Shown here: positions 36,227-45,736 of the stretch, piece after piece
Layout of the letters: every line of letters starts with the position of its first letter
How positions within the stretch are numbered: the first letter of the stretch is position 1
Source: Haloarcula regularis
GTDB lineage: Archaea > Halobacteriota > Halobacteria > Halobacteriales > Haloarculaceae
DNA length: 64,000 bases
Direction: 5' to 3'
Assembly: GCF_029338315.1 (NCBI RefSeq)
Contig: NZ_CP119794.1
Coordinates: forward strand, 806,001-870,000
Made by a program: the position numbers and the translations under genes
Notes under the pieces: generated by a model
The model's input: only the letters and a program-made list of their open reading frames with translations
The model's database searches: none
Told to the model about the DNA's origin: nothing

Positions 36227-36971
36227 GGCACTGTCTAGTTCTGAATCTCCTCAGCTGGCGTTCGGCCGTCGAGTGCTTGGTTTGGTCGTTCATGGTTGTA
36301 GTGGTATCTGAAGCGTTGTAGCCACTGTTTCGCGCTGGACTGACTGCCCCTCCAGAAGGAGTGGAAGCGGTCGATTCGCATAGTCACAGTCTGGAACCAC
36401 TTTTCGATGTGGTTCCGGATTCGGTAGTCGAGCCGACCGCTCAAATCGTGGCGTGAGAGGGCAGTCAGATAGCCGCCAGCATCGACGAGAAACACTGTAT
36501 CGGCAACATCATGTTTCTCGGTGAGTCGATGCAGGAACGCCGCCGCGGGGTCGGTCCCGCGGCGACTGAACACGTCGATTTCTAGCAACAGCTTCGAATC
36601 GACGTCGACGGCGGCATAGAGCCACTTTTTCTCACCGTCAACCTTGATCTGTTTCTCGTCGACCGCGACCCGCGACGGCGCTGCCGTCGGCGGGTCGCTC
36701 TGTGCTTCAGACAGCGTATGAACCCAGTTCCAGACCGCACCGTGAGAGCGATCGACTCCCAGCAGGTCTAAGATAGCGACCGTCTCCCTGATCGACAGCC
36801 CCGCCGTATGGAGACGCACCCCAAACCGCCGGACGGGTGTCGGGGTGCGCTCGTTCTCCCAAACGTCTTGACTGTCCTCATCTAACGTCTCGCTGAGGAG
36901 GTCTGCGAGTTGCATGGACACTTCTCGCTACGGCCTCCTCGCTTCTCAAACTCGCTCAACTAGACAGTGCC
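36227..36971 (-). mobile_element. IS6-family insertion sequence, complete, 745 bp
   Basis: Terminal inverted repeats GGCACTGTCTAGTT are identical at both ends (36227-36240 and complement of 36958-36971). Flanked by a perfect 8-bp target duplication GTCGAGAG (36219-36226 and 36972-36979), the length typical for IS6. One transposase ORF fills the element. Identical ends and an undamaged duplication indicate recent insertion. Confidence 0.95.
36235..36915 (-). CDS. IS6-family transposase
   Basis: 226 aa DDE recombinase. N-terminal HTH (RFGVRLHTAGLSIRETVAILDLLGVDRSHGAVWNW), then first Asp in SRVAVDEKQIKV, second in VFLVDAGGYL, and Glu in HYNHERPNQALDGRTPAEE. Starts MQLADLLSETLDED; a GTG two codons earlier is an alternative. 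Intact, so the element may be active. Confidence 0.95.
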   Translation of the reverse strand: MQLADLLSETLDEDSQDVWENERTPTPVRRFGVRLHTAGLSIRETVAILDLLGVDRSHGAVWNWVHTLSEAQSDPPTAAPSRVAVDEKQIKVDGEKKWLYAAVDVDSKLLLEIDVFSRRGTDPAAAFLHRLTEKHDVADTVFLVDAGGYLTALSRHDLSGRLDYRIRNHIEKWFQTVTMRIDRFHSFWRGSQSSAKQWLQRFRYHYNHERPNQALDGRTPAEEIQN

Positions 36972-37211
36972 GTCGAGAGCGTCCGGCAGACGCATCCAGG
37001 GCTGGACGAGTCGGGTCCGTTGGACTGACCGCCGCAAGCGTGCCGCTCTTCGGGAGAGCCGGACACAGACCGGACGGGGCGACACGCATACAGAAAGGTC
37101 GGAACCCGTCGACTCGCGCGGTGAAGGGGTGTGAGGCCCCTGCAACGCTATCGCTCGAACGTGCGGGCCAAGGGGGACCGATGCTGTCGCAAGGCGCCAC
37201 CCCGTCAGCGA

Positions 37212-37496
37212 CTAGTCTATCGAGGAGCCCGCGGCCTGCTGGGGCTCTGTCCCGTCGCCGGTCCGTCGTTCGGTGATCACCAGTTCGTTCGGGTCCTCGA
37301 TGGCGACCCGATATCCCAGATAGGTGAACTCGACGCGGACATCGGCGTTCGATTTCGTCACCAACCGAGCCACCTGTTCGACGTCGAGTACCTCGTACAG
37401 CGGCGGAGACAGTTCTACCGGGTCGATTCCTTCACGTTCTGCGATACGCTCGGCAATGCGAGAAGAAAGCGACGAAATCCGTTCCATAGACGACAT
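37212..37496 (-). CDS. HalOD1-domain protein
   Basis: 94 aa, IAEREGIDPVELSPPLYEVLDVEQVARLVTKSN followed by VRVEFTYLGYRVAIEDPNELVI is the HalOD1 output domain, a haloarchaeal module expected to act in signal transduction. Divergent from the TrmB regulator at 37690. Two Met (37496, 37487) could start it. Confidence 0.85.
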   Translation of the reverse strand: MSSMERISSLSSRIAERIAEREGIDPVELSPPLYEVLDVEQVARLVTKSNADVRVEFTYLGYRVAIEDPNELVITERRTGDGTEPQQAAGSSID

Positions 37497-37689
37497 GATT
37501 TCTGGGAGATAATAAAGTCCGGCAGGTTCGAGATAATCACCACGTTCAGTAGTTTATTTCGCTCAGGGGAGTCCGGCGCGTGTCTGTGCCCACGATTGCT
37601 ACACGTGACATGCGATGGTTATTTCGTACCGGGGATGGAGGAGTGCGGACGAGAGACGGCACGGCCGAGAGATGGACCGAAGCAACCAC

Positions 37690-38745
37690 ATGACCGACGA
37701 GATCGAGAAGACACTCCAGGGTGTCGGCCTGACCGAGTACCAGTCCCGAGCCTACGTTACCTCGGTCCGTCTCGGGACGGCCCGGTTCACCGTACTGGCC
37801 GAGGAGGCCGAGATCCCACAGCAGCGCATCTACGACGTCGTCGACGACCTGCAGGAGTTCGGCCTCGTCGAGGTCAACGAGGCCAGCACCGGGAAGGAAG
37901 CGGTCGCGGTACCCCCGGAGGTGGGCCTCGAGGAACTGAAAAACCAGCAGGTCAGCCAGTTCGAATCGCGCTTCGAGCGGGCGATGAACCAGCTGGACAC
38001 GATTGCGGGCGACGTCGACCGGCCGAGTGGCTACGTGACGGTCGTCAACCACGAGTCGTCGGCACGGCGACACGTGTCGAGAGTCATCGAGACGGCGGAC
38101 TGGTGGCTCTTTCTGTCGCTCCCGATGGAGTGGTACGGCGCGTTCAAAGCGGAGGTTCGCGAGGCTCTGGATCGCGGCGTGACGGTCCGGTTGCTCGTCC
38201 AGACCGACGACCTGGCGACGGTCGAGAACACCACGTACCACGAGGACCTGCTCGTCAACTGCCGGCAGGACGCCGACCTCGTCGTGGCCGCGGACCGGGA
38301 CTACGGCATCTTCCGTGGCCTCTCTGCCCCGTCGGTCAGCCGGCCGTCGCTGGTGACCCGTGACAGGAGCATCGTCGAGATGTTCCAGCGATACAGCGAG
38401 CAACTGTGGCTCGGATCGCGGGAGATAGCGACGCCGACCCACCGGCCACGCCGGTACCTCACTCCCTGGCGGGCGATCATCGACTACGAGTCGTCGCTGG
38501 AATCGGCCACGCCGGTCGAGGCATACGTCGAGGGTAACGACACGGATACGGGACAGCCCGGGACGTGGGTCGGCCCAGTCGTCGACTATCGGATGGAGGC
38601 AGACCGCGACGCCGACTACCGGACCGTCCTCCCCGAGATAGCCCGGCTGACCGTCGAGACAGAGAGCGGCCGGGTCAGCGTCGGCGGGTGGGACGCCGTG
38701 CTCGAAGACGTCGCTGCCTACGGCCTCGAGATTCGGACCGACTGA
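37690..38745 (+). CDS. TrmB-family transcriptional regulator
   Basis: 351 aa from MTDEIEKTLQGVGLTEYQSRAYV. N-terminal winged helix (EEAEIPQQRIYDVVDDLQEFGLVEV), coiled coil, then a TrmB-type sugar-sensing domain (VRLLVQTDDL, YGIFRGLSAPSVSRPSLVTRDRSIVEMF, LTPWRAIIDY). Such proteins switch sugar uptake and metabolism genes. Its likely partner is the Gfo/Idh dehydrogenase downstream, convergent at 39269. ATGs at 37675 and 37615 extend the frame but look weaker. Confidence 0.85.
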   Translation: MTDEIEKTLQGVGLTEYQSRAYVTSVRLGTARFTVLAEEAEIPQQRIYDVVDDLQEFGLVEVNEASTGKEAVAVPPEVGLEELKNQQVSQFESRFERAMNQLDTIAGDVDRPSGYVTVVNHESSARRHVSRVIETADWWLFLSLPMEWYGAFKAEVREALDRGVTVRLLVQTDDLATVENTTYHEDLLVNCRQDADLVVAADRDYGIFRGLSAPSVSRPSLVTRDRSIVEMFQRYSEQLWLGSREIATPTHRPRRYLTPWRAIIDYESSLESATPVEAYVEGNDTDTGQPGTWVGPVVDYRMEADRDADYRTVLPEIARLTVETESGRVSVGGWDAVLEDVAAYGLEIRTD

Positions 38746-39268
38746 CCGCGACGGCGAGTTCGGCAGTGGATGGGAACGCAGTCACCGTGACCGAGGGGTG
38801 TCACCGGTACCACTCGTCGCGTCCGACCCGATGCTGGCGATTACCCAGCGACCGACAATCATCACGGACTTCCTGGTTCGAATCGCCGTCGCTGGTTCCA
38901 CTTTGTCCACTCCGGTGACCTGCGTTCAGTCGCCCTCTCGACGAGGCGTCGCCACGTTGAATCTCGATGGAGCCGCTGACGCCCAGTCGGACGCGTCACT
39001 GGGCTACAACGGCACCCCGAAATCCTCGCCGGGAACCACCCACTCCCTTGCCTCCGTGCATAGTGCGAGGAGAGCTACCACTGCATACGACCAATAGCGT
39101 GCCCCTACAGCGTCTTCGGGTACGGGCCGGAGGACACACGAATATATTCGTCCGCGCTCTCCGGCGTGAACCGTCTCCCAGAATCCATGGTGATCCCGTT
39201 CCGAGCCGTTCGTCGGTGTGAGCGATTACAACGGGTGAACGCAGTGACATCCCTTCCGGCCTCAGCCT
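38746..39268. other. 523-bp intergenic region between convergent genes
   Basis: No supported gene on either strand. It contains a perfect 14-bp palindrome ACGAATATATTCGT at 39138-39151, too AT-rich to be chance-typical in this genome, and otherwise mixed-composition DNA. It may hold remnants of a lost gene. Confidence 0.5.
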
Positions 39269-40252
39269 TCAGTCGTCCCGCCCGACCTCGACTGCCCGGC
39301 TGCTGGCCGCGCTCTCGTACAGGGCATCGATCAGTGTCATGTTCGCTATCCCCTGCTTGCCGCTGGTTCGCGGTGCCTGGCCTGTCCGGACACACTCCAC
39401 GAAATGCGTTATCTCACGCGCATACGGATCTACGGGCGAGAATGTCTCCACCGCGGACCGGTCACCGATGGCGTATCTCAGCTCGCCCTCGGTCGTGGTC
39501 GACGTGATGAACGCCGTGTTCGTCTCCAGCCACCCATTCGTCGCTTCCACTCGATACCGTGCGACCGACCGGTGTGTATCGTATCCCGACGAGATGACCG
39601 CAGTGGCACCGTCACTGTATTCGAGCAACCCGACAAACTGCGTGTCGACTCCCGCATTCTGCGCGTCTGACTCGGTTGCGTACACCCGTCTCGGATTCCC
39701 CAGAACCGCACGCGCTGCGTCCACCGCATAGCACCCGTTGTGCATCAGACTTCCGCCGCCCAGCTCTGGAGTCAGGCTGACGAGGTTCCCCGACCGAGGG
39801 GACTGGTAGCACGCTGTCATCGAGCGAACGTCGTCCAGGTAGTCGCGTATCACCTCGAGCGCTCGCTCGGTTAGCGGATGGTATCGGTACATGAAAGCCT
39901 CCATGAGCTGGACTCCCGCCTCCGCACATCGGTCGCACATCGTTTCCGCCTCCCCCGGACTGGTTGCAAGCGGCTTCTCACAGAGGACGTGTAATCCCTG
40001 TTCGGCAGCCTTTATCGTCCACTTCGCGTGAAGCGAGTTCGGAAGCGGGACGTAGACGGCTTCGATTTCATCATCGGACAACAATTCTTCGTAATCATCG
40101 TACCACTCGGGGATGTCGAACTCCCTGGCTACCGCGGCCGCACGGTCTGCCTCGCGGGATGCGATGGCCGACACTTTATGTTCAGTGTTCCGGACGGCAG
40201 GTACAAACGCGCTCGTAGCGATGGAAGCGGTCCCGAGAACGCCGAATCGCAT
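39269..40252 (-). CDS. Gfo/Idh/MocA-family sugar dehydrogenase
   Basis: 327 aa. N-terminal Rossmann RFGVLGTASIATSAFVPAV, the catalytic lysine motif CEKPLATSPGEAE, DYEELLSDDEIEAVYVPLPNSLHAKW, then the GFO C-terminal domain (AFMYRYHPLTERALEVI, GGGSLMHNGCYAVDAAR with catalytic Asp/His pattern). Resembles haloarchaeal xylose/glucose-fructose oxidoreductase-like dehydrogenases, e.g. XacA, but the sugar is unknown. Probably regulated by the TrmB protein nearby. Leaderless promoter at 40274. Confidence 0.87.
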   Translation of the reverse strand: MRFGVLGTASIATSAFVPAVRNTEHKVSAIASREADRAAAVAREFDIPEWYDDYEELLSDDEIEAVYVPLPNSLHAKWTIKAAEQGLHVLCEKPLATSPGEAETMCDRCAEAGVQLMEAFMYRYHPLTERALEVIRDYLDDVRSMTACYQSPRSGNLVSLTPELGGGSLMHNGCYAVDAARAVLGNPRRVYATESDAQNAGVDTQFVGLLEYSDGATAVISSGYDTHRSVARYRVEATNGWLETNTAFITSTTTEGELRYAIGDRSAVETFSPVDPYAREITHFVECVRTGQAPRTSGKQGIANMTLIDALYESAASSRAVEVGRDD

Positions 40253-40273
40253 GCTGGGTGCGTTCGCAGACGG

Positions 40274-40283
40274 TATATAAATA
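40274..40283 (-). promoter_or_regulatory. TATA box of the Gfo/Idh gene
   Basis: TATTTATATA on the minus strand, 22-31 bp before the ATG at 40252, as for a leaderless haloarchaeal transcript. The rest of the 307-bp gap 40253-40559 shows no gene; an 11-bp match to the tRNA-Arg 3' region lies at 40399-40409. Confidence 0.6.
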
Positions 40284-40559
40284 GGTACTCACGTACCCGA
40301 TCTGCCGACCGAGACGTCACAATATCGGGCGGCGTCGAAGGCGGTTTGTAAACGCCCTCCGGCCGTCTGCCACGCGCAACCCATAACGGAACGGTACTGG
40401 CGCTGAGGGCGCTCGGTCGACTGGCGAACGAAGTCCCTTGTTGGCCCTGAGACGTCCGAATTCGAGGGGTTGACTACTGGCGGATATATCAGTTTTCAGA
40501 ATATGCTCTTGATTCATGCTGCTGACACAGCACTAACCCGTCCCAGAGACCGACCGCGA

Positions 40560-40979
40560 TTATACCGTCACTTCGTCAGACCCGACGTCCGGTGTCACGA
40601 GCGGCAGATCGATATCGATTGCCTCGTACCAGACCGACGGTCGTTTGGACTGGCCATCATCGACGAGCTCGACCAGGTGGAGTTCTTCGAGTTCAGTCAG
40701 ATTTCGGTGAACCTGACTCACATCCCGTTCAACGAGACGGGCAGTTTCGCGGATACTGCCAGGATCGTGCTGCACGATTGCTCGTAAGAGTTCGAGCGAT
40801 TTTGGTCGGGTGACCCGGTGGACATCGGCTGGGTCGTGATAGACGACTTCGAGATGCGGCTCTGGCGTTTCGCCTTGATCGAGTGCAGCGAGGGCCGCTT
40901 CGAGGTCGTCGTCGCTACCCGCCTGGAATCGGATGTGGAGCGTACGGACAGTCGTATCGGAGTTACCAGTCGTGGCCAT
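40560..40979 (-). CDS. HTH antitoxin-like regulator (HVO_A0114 type) of a TumE module
   Basis: 139 aa from MATTGNSDTTVRTLHIRFQAG. The C-terminal winged helix PKSLELLRAIVQHDPGSIRETARLVERDVSQVHRNLTELEELHLVELVDDG matches the MarR-like HVO_A0114 DNA-binding family, which neighbours TumE-type toxins. Its start overlaps the toxin stop by 17 bases, giving the coupled toxin-antitoxin order. Expected to neutralise the toxin and autorepress the operon. Confidence 0.82.
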   Translation of the reverse strand: MATTGNSDTTVRTLHIRFQAGSDDDLEAALAALDQGETPEPHLEVVYHDPADVHRVTRPKSLELLRAIVQHDPGSIRETARLVERDVSQVHRNLTELEELHLVELVDDGQSKRPSVWYEAIDIDLPLVTPDVGSDEVTV

Positions 40980-41270
40980 GGTCAATCACCGCTGATTTGA
41001 ACCGCTGAAAGAGGGGCTGGAGTCCATCGAAGTCGACATCGACAACGGCTCCATCAGCACGATGCTTGTGGTAGTGTGCTGCGTCGGGGTGGTCGGGAAA
41101 GTTATCGTACCGGATGATGGTTTCACCGACTGCATTCCCGTACTGCATCGAGTACATGATGCCTCCGGATAGCGGTCAGACGTGGGGACCTGATAGGCAG
41201 TGATCTCAGCGTAGCGGTCACCGAAGTCCCGCGTGACGTTGATAATTTGCTGTGCATCGTCCCCTGTCAC
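40963..41270 (-). pseudogene. TumE-family (DUF6516) toxin, frameshifted
   Basis: About 102 aa repaired, GTG start reading VTGDDAQQIINVTRDFGDRYAEITAYQV. One base is missing in the plus-strand CC at 41162-41163; the remainder YSMQYGNAVGETIIRYDNFPDHPDAAHYHKHRAD...VDFDGLQPLFQRF is the TumE core with the conserved HYHKH. Forms an operon with the HTH protein. As read, the toxin would be truncated and harmless. A TTG at 41291 is another possible start. Confidence 0.8.
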
Positions 41271-41399
41271 AGATGTTGTTACAGGGCCCAACGCAGTAAA
41301 TGTTGGTACGAGCTACAACACGAGTACCCGCCGGTGTGTTCTTATCTGACTCTTCGAGGTAGTCACGTACCTTATATTTGTTCGAGGGTTGGGTACCGT

Positions 41400-41723
41400 A
41401 TGAACAAACTCAAAACAGGATTACTTACTGTTACAGGGGTCGCCGTCGGGATATTAACGCTGCGCACGCTCCGTCAACGGCGTGGGACACCAGACGACGA
41501 AGAAACATCGGCCCAAGCGGTTCGGACTGAGGCACAAGCGGCCGTTGAGCATGCGACTGCGGCTGTGTCTCATGCTCGAACTGCGGGTGTACAAGCCGTC
41601 GAGTACGTCGAGACGGGGATCGACGAAATGCGCACGACAGCAACTGGCGATAGTGACGAAACCGAGCAGAGAACCCCAGTTCGGCGTCTCCGGAGGGTCG
41701 GGAAGGGATGGATTCGCCGCTAA
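41400..41723 (+). CDS. Small membrane protein, paralogue 1 of a pair bracketing the potassium cluster
   Basis: 107 aa: MNKLKTGLLTVTGVAVGILTL (one hydrophobic helix), a basic cap RTLRQRR, then an Ala/Glu-rich amphipathic helix. The N-terminus is close to that of the protein at 51172 (SKIKTGLLAVTGAAIGIVTLRKL). TATA element CTTATATTTG near 41371 gives a leaderless-type promoter. Function unknown; a helical envelope protein is suggested by shape. Confidence 0.65.
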   Translation: MNKLKTGLLTVTGVAVGILTLRTLRQRRGTPDDEETSAQAVRTEAQAAVEHATAAVSHARTAGVQAVEYVETGIDEMRTTATGDSDETEQRTPVRRLRRVGKGWIRR

Positions 41724-41817
41724 GACAGTGCCGCTGGCACTCACGGGTTGACCACGCTCAGCTTGGTGATGTAGATATCACGCGAGGGAGTGGAGTTGAA
41801 TCGGTAGATAACTAGTC

Positions 41818-42225
41818 ATGACTGTTCTTATCCCGGTTCGATATCCGCTAACTGATCGGAATAAGCGAGCCATCGAGAAAGGTCTCGAACTTGTCGCAGA
41901 CGAGTCAGACCCCGAACTGCTCATCGTCTACGTGAATCGGCTCTACAAGGATGACCGGATACCGCGAAGCACTCTTCGCGAAACCGTAGAAGCCGAATTC
42001 GGAACCATTCCCGCCCACTATGTCGTCCGAGATGGCTTCTTGTATGAAGAAGCCGTTTTAGACGAAGCGATTCGCCAGCAGGTGGACCATATCGTGCTCA
42101 GCGAACGGCGTCGGGCCGCCTGGCAACAGCTCCTCCGCGAAGCGTTTGATTTCGAGGTGGATCTCGAATCATTTCTTTCAAAGCAGCTGGATGTGGAAAT
42201 CCATGTAATCCCCGACGAACAGTAA
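41818..42225 (+). CDS. UspA-like protein of the potassium cluster
   Basis: 135 aa, MTVLIPVRYPLTDRNKRAIEKGLELVADESDPELLIVYVNRLY; lacks the GxxG nucleotide loop of ATP-binding Usp (has LSERRRAAWQQLLREAFDF instead). Likely a non-ATP-binding Usp variant. Precedes the TrkA-C genes, with which Usp proteins often occur as regulators. Confidence 0.75.
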   Translation: MTVLIPVRYPLTDRNKRAIEKGLELVADESDPELLIVYVNRLYKDDRIPRSTLRETVEAEFGTIPAHYVVRDGFLYEEAVLDEAIRQQVDHIVLSERRRAAWQQLLREAFDFEVDLESFLSKQLDVEIHVIPDEQ

Positions 42226-42291
42226 GGCAATCCTATCCCTGCCTCAATCGAAACAATACCTCTTTAGGCAGTACGTCACTTACTCGTTCCA

Positions 42292-43519
42292 ATGGCTCCG
42301 TTACCAATCTCGGAGATTCTCGTCGGTGTGTATCTTGGCTTGATTGCGGCCCTCTTTCCGTCGTTTATCGCGTTCTCGATCGGCTTTGGATTCAAATACT
42401 TCACGAATGTCACCGTGCCAGGGCTCGGTGTCGTCGCCCTAGGTGGAACACTCGCCGGTGTCACTGGTGGCCTCATGGGATTGATCGACCCACAGTTGGC
42501 CAGCGGTTGGGCGGGTATTACTGCAATTCTCGTCATCTTGATGGGTTGTCTCTGGGCACACAGTCAGGGTGATAAACTCGGTGCCGCGACTCCTCGTCGT
42601 CTCACACTCAAATCACTCCGGGAGAGTCAACTCTCGGCTGAGCTCGCCGAGCGGGTCGACTCCTACGGTCAGATTCGGATCCGGCCAACTGGAGACATTC
42701 ACGATATCGAAGGATACCCGCCACTCCCAGAGAACCTTCGCGAACAATTACGCACCAGCTCCTGGAAATTTCCAGCGGATCTGTCCCTAACTGAGCTGGA
42801 AACGCGTCTGGAAGAGCGACTCACGACAGACCACGAACTGGCGGAGGTGGCAGTGGTAGTCGACAAGCGGGCGAGCTGAAATATCCGCGGCGCCGAGTGC
42901 GGCTGGGCTCTCTCGTCGAATACCTTCCGGGAAACGGGCCGTCTCGATACAGACGCTCCTGCCGACGGGTGTCGCTCGGGGAGACTCCGTCACGGTCAAA
43001 CTTCCTGACGGCGGCGTAACCGGTCCAGTCGTGAGTGCCCGTACAAATGGGGTCGAAGCGTCGAAAGATCCGGAGCCAGCACCAACGGAAGCAGAAGATG
43101 ACGAGTCGGATGAGAATCTCAAAAAGCCGACGTTAACAACATCGACGACGACTGGTGGTGAAGGGCAGGTGAGTGTGGCGTTACCGGCCGGGGAAGCCCG
43201 ACGGGTCGTCGGGGCAGATTTTGCGCCGATGATCGTCCACTCGCGGGGAAAGCAGCGAGAATACGAAGCGATTGGCGTCCTCAAGCAACACGGGAACCGA
43301 TTCAAAAAAGTCACGATCGGTGACGAAAGTACGCTTTCGGGGACGACTATCGGCACTGCACAGGTACGGGATACCTATGGTGTCGGGATCCTGGCGATTC
43401 GGCGAGCGACTGAGCGGCTCATCGCACCGCGTGGCGCGACTGAACTCTTAGCAGGCGATACACTGATCATTGTCGGGAGATCTAGTCAGCTTCAGACCTT
43501 CGAGGAGGTGGCGACATGA
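42292..43519 (+). pseudogene. Membrane protein with C-terminal TrkA-C domain, frameshifted
   Basis: About 408 aa repaired. Three N-terminal helices (ILVGVYLGLIAALFPSFIAFSIG, VPGLGVVALGGTLAGVTGGL, GITAILVILMGCLWAHSQG), a cytoplasmic repeat (GDIHDIEGYPPLPENLREQL, FPADLSLTELETRLEERL), then a break near 42874-42876 (+1 or -2). The tail AEISAAPSAAGLSRRIPSGKRAVS...TYGVGILAIRRATERLIAPRGATELLAGDTLIIVG is a TrkA-C ligand domain. The haloarchaeal family is linked to potassium channels/transporters. Overlaps the next gene by four bases. Confidence 0.82.
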
Positions 43520-44758
43520 ATATTATTGGGACGCTCCTCACACACCCGATAATTGCCGCCCTCTTTCGAATCGTGGGAGTGGCGCTTTTGGCCGGCGCTG
43601 CGACGACGATTGCGACGTTTGTCTACAGAGTCAGGGTTCGAAACAAATTTCCTGATGGTGCGACACTGATTCTTGGGCTTGGTGTCGTCGCAATCTACCT
43701 CAACACGCGACTCATTTATCCAATATGCTGGGGGAACCGGCGATCCATTATCGGTCAGTGAGGCGATGGTCAACGTAACGGTGTTTGTCGCTGCGGGTAT
43801 TGCGGCGTACGGTGGCCGCTACCTCGGCGATACTCTTGGAACGTCTGATCGGCTCTCTTGGGGGTGGCTCCAACCAGACTTTAGCCCTATCGTGCGAGCC
43901 GCAGGTAGGTTTATCACGATCACGCTTCCGCACGAAATCGACGATATCGAAGGCTATGATCCCGTTGCTGATGACTCCAAGAAAGGTCTCAAAGGCCGGA
44001 AGCTGGATTTCCCTCGTGGATTGACGGTCTCCGAACTCGAGTCAGCACTCACATCTCGGCTCAGAGAGGAACACGATATCGGCTACGTCGACCTCGATAT
44101 CACTGCAGATGGAACCGTCGAATACCTAGCAGTCGGTCAGCGCCCGGCGGGAATCGGGCCGACACTTCCCCCGAAATCGGCCGTAGTCGCAATTCGTGCT
44201 GATCCGCCTTTTAGTGCGTCACCGGGTGATACGCTACAGCTATGGTACAAAGATGACGATGGTGAGAAACGACTTGGAATGGCGGAACTTCGAGCGAGCG
44301 TTGGCCAGATAACGACTGTCGTGACGGACGAATCGATCGCCGATCGGATCGGCCCGACAGTCGAGTATCGGCTCATGACGCTCTCGGCGGATGGGCATCC
44401 CGATCGGGAGTTCGCAGCGATGCTCCGACGCGGCGATGAGACGATGAGTATCGTCGGAATCGGTGAGGAGAGTCCGCTCGTCGGTCTCCCGGTCAGTGCG
44501 GTCGATGTCACGATCATCGCAATCCGGTCATCCAGTGGAGAAATAGAGACGATGCCCGATAGCGGGCGGTTGATTCAGTCCGGGGACGATTTGTTCACGA
44601 TGGGTCGTCCAGACGAGCTCCGTAAGTTGGAGGCCGCCAACGGCATACAGATAGTTGAAAATGATAAAGAGGTGGAAGCAGCTGCCGAAGCTGCTCTTGA
44701 CTGGGATCTCAGTGAAGATCCAATACCCGAACATGTGGTGGGAGAGCGAGACAAATGA
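43516..44758 (+). pseudogene. Second TrkA-C membrane protein, frameshifted
   Basis: About 413 aa repaired; same layout as the upstream gene: helices FRIVGVALLAGAATTIATFVY and LILGLGVVAIYLNTRLI, then at a TTT run (43715-43717) the frame moves by +1/-2 and QYAGGTGDPLSVSEAMVNVTVFVAAGIAAYGGRYLGD follows. It contains LPHEIDDIEGYDPV, the FPRGLTVSELESALTSRL motif, and a TrkA-C-like domain (DVTIIAIRSSSGEIETMPDSGRLIQSGDDLFTMG). ATGA overlap with the preceding gene: a two-protein module. Confidence 0.82.
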
Positions 44759-44813
44759 TGGTACGGCGGAATACACAGGTTTGAACTACCCTATCCTACT
44801 CACTCGCCGCTGA

Positions 44814-45119
44814 CGTGGCTCGGATTGACGTGCTCACTGGCAACCCGAGTGACGAATCCCCGCTTCTTCAGGCCGGAATTGAACGTGCCCGGGCTGTGCT
44901 GGTTGCAACGAATGACGATGGTGCGGATTCCCTCGCTGTGTTGACAGCGTGTGAGTTGAACCCGGACGTCCGGCCGCGACGAAACATGAGAACATCCAGA
45001 AGCTCAAACACGCGGGGGCTGATACTGTTATTAGCCCGATTGCACTCGGCGCCCGAATGCTCGTCGAATCGTCGTTCACGGATGATGACGGTACTGGAGT
45101 CGATCTCCACGCCGAGTAA
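44814..45119 (+). pseudogene. TrkA-N (RCK) domain remnant of a potassium channel
   Basis: In frame from 44814: ADVARIDVLTGNPSDESPLLQAGIERARAVLVATNDDGADSLAVLTACELNPDVR, then out of phase AATKHENIQKLKHAGADTVISPIALGARMLVE to TAA at 45117. This is the second half of an NAD-binding TrkA-N/RCK domain. The channel pore and the Rossmann start are absent, and a small deletion near 44982 breaks the frame. In haloarchaea the two preceding TrkA-C proteins are often followed by a full channel gene, so this is that gene's relic. Confidence 0.75.
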
Positions 45120-45160
45120 CACAGGGATAGGATTACTACCCCGATACACGTATTGTTCAC

Positions 45161-45499
45161 ATGTCGAATCCTCGAGACGAGGCCTCGGATGACTCGGGTT
45201 TAGCTGCTGATCAGGTATATGAGTCGATGGAGCCGCTTGAACCGTATACGACGGGGGAACTGGCCTCGCTTCTCGATGCCCCAAAACAGCTCGTTCGAAA
45301 ACTACTCAATGCTCTCGCTGGCGACGAGAAAATCAGAAAGAAGGAGCCGGAACCCGAGCGAACGATCTGGATTCGAGAGCCACCGAAACACGAGTGTCCG
45401 AAGTGTGGTCGCGAATTCGAAGTGAAATACTTTCATCCGATTTTTCAGGCGGTTCAGTACTGTCCGAAGTGCGGTACACAACTTCGGCGAGAGGGATAG
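45161..45499 (+). CDS. Winged-helix protein with zinc ribbon
   Basis: 112 aa. Winged-helix-like EPLEPYTTGELASLLDAPKQLVRKLLNALAGDEKIRKKEPEPERTIWIRE, followed by a C-terminal zinc ribbon HECPKCGREFEVKYFHPIFQAVQYCPKCGTQL with two CPKC knuckles. A small DNA- or RNA-binding regulator; partner unknown. Conserved in style in haloarchaea. Confidence 0.75.
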   Translation: MSNPRDEASDDSGLAADQVYESMEPLEPYTTGELASLLDAPKQLVRKLLNALAGDEKIRKKEPEPERTIWIREPPKHECPKCGREFEVKYFHPIFQAVQYCPKCGTQLRREG

Positions 45500-45530
45500 C
45501 ACATCCACGTCGGGGAACCGTCGCGCGTTG

Positions 45531-45640
45531 CTACGACTGCGATAGCAGATCCCCGACTGCGCTATGGGCCTCATCGGTACCGACCACGACGAGGACATCG
45601 TCCGCTCAAGCTGGTCTGATTCTCCACATATCGATACCGA
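45531..45640 (-). pseudogene. C-terminal remnant of a KhtT/TrkA-C regulatory subunit
   Basis: The minus strand reads DDVLVVVGTDEAHSAVGDLLSQS to a stop at 45531, closely matching the end of the intact regulator at 46691 (EDVLVVVGSGEAHKAFEELL). Upstream the frame is broken within ~35 bases and the rest is not recognisable. A decayed duplicate of the antiporter regulator. Confidence 0.6.
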
Positions 45641-45736
45641 TTCACAAGTAAATTGACCGCCCTTGCTCTGTTGGAATCCTCGGCAGGGGAGATGTTCTGA
45701 CCCAGCTGTGGTCAATACAACCTATGAATAATCCGA

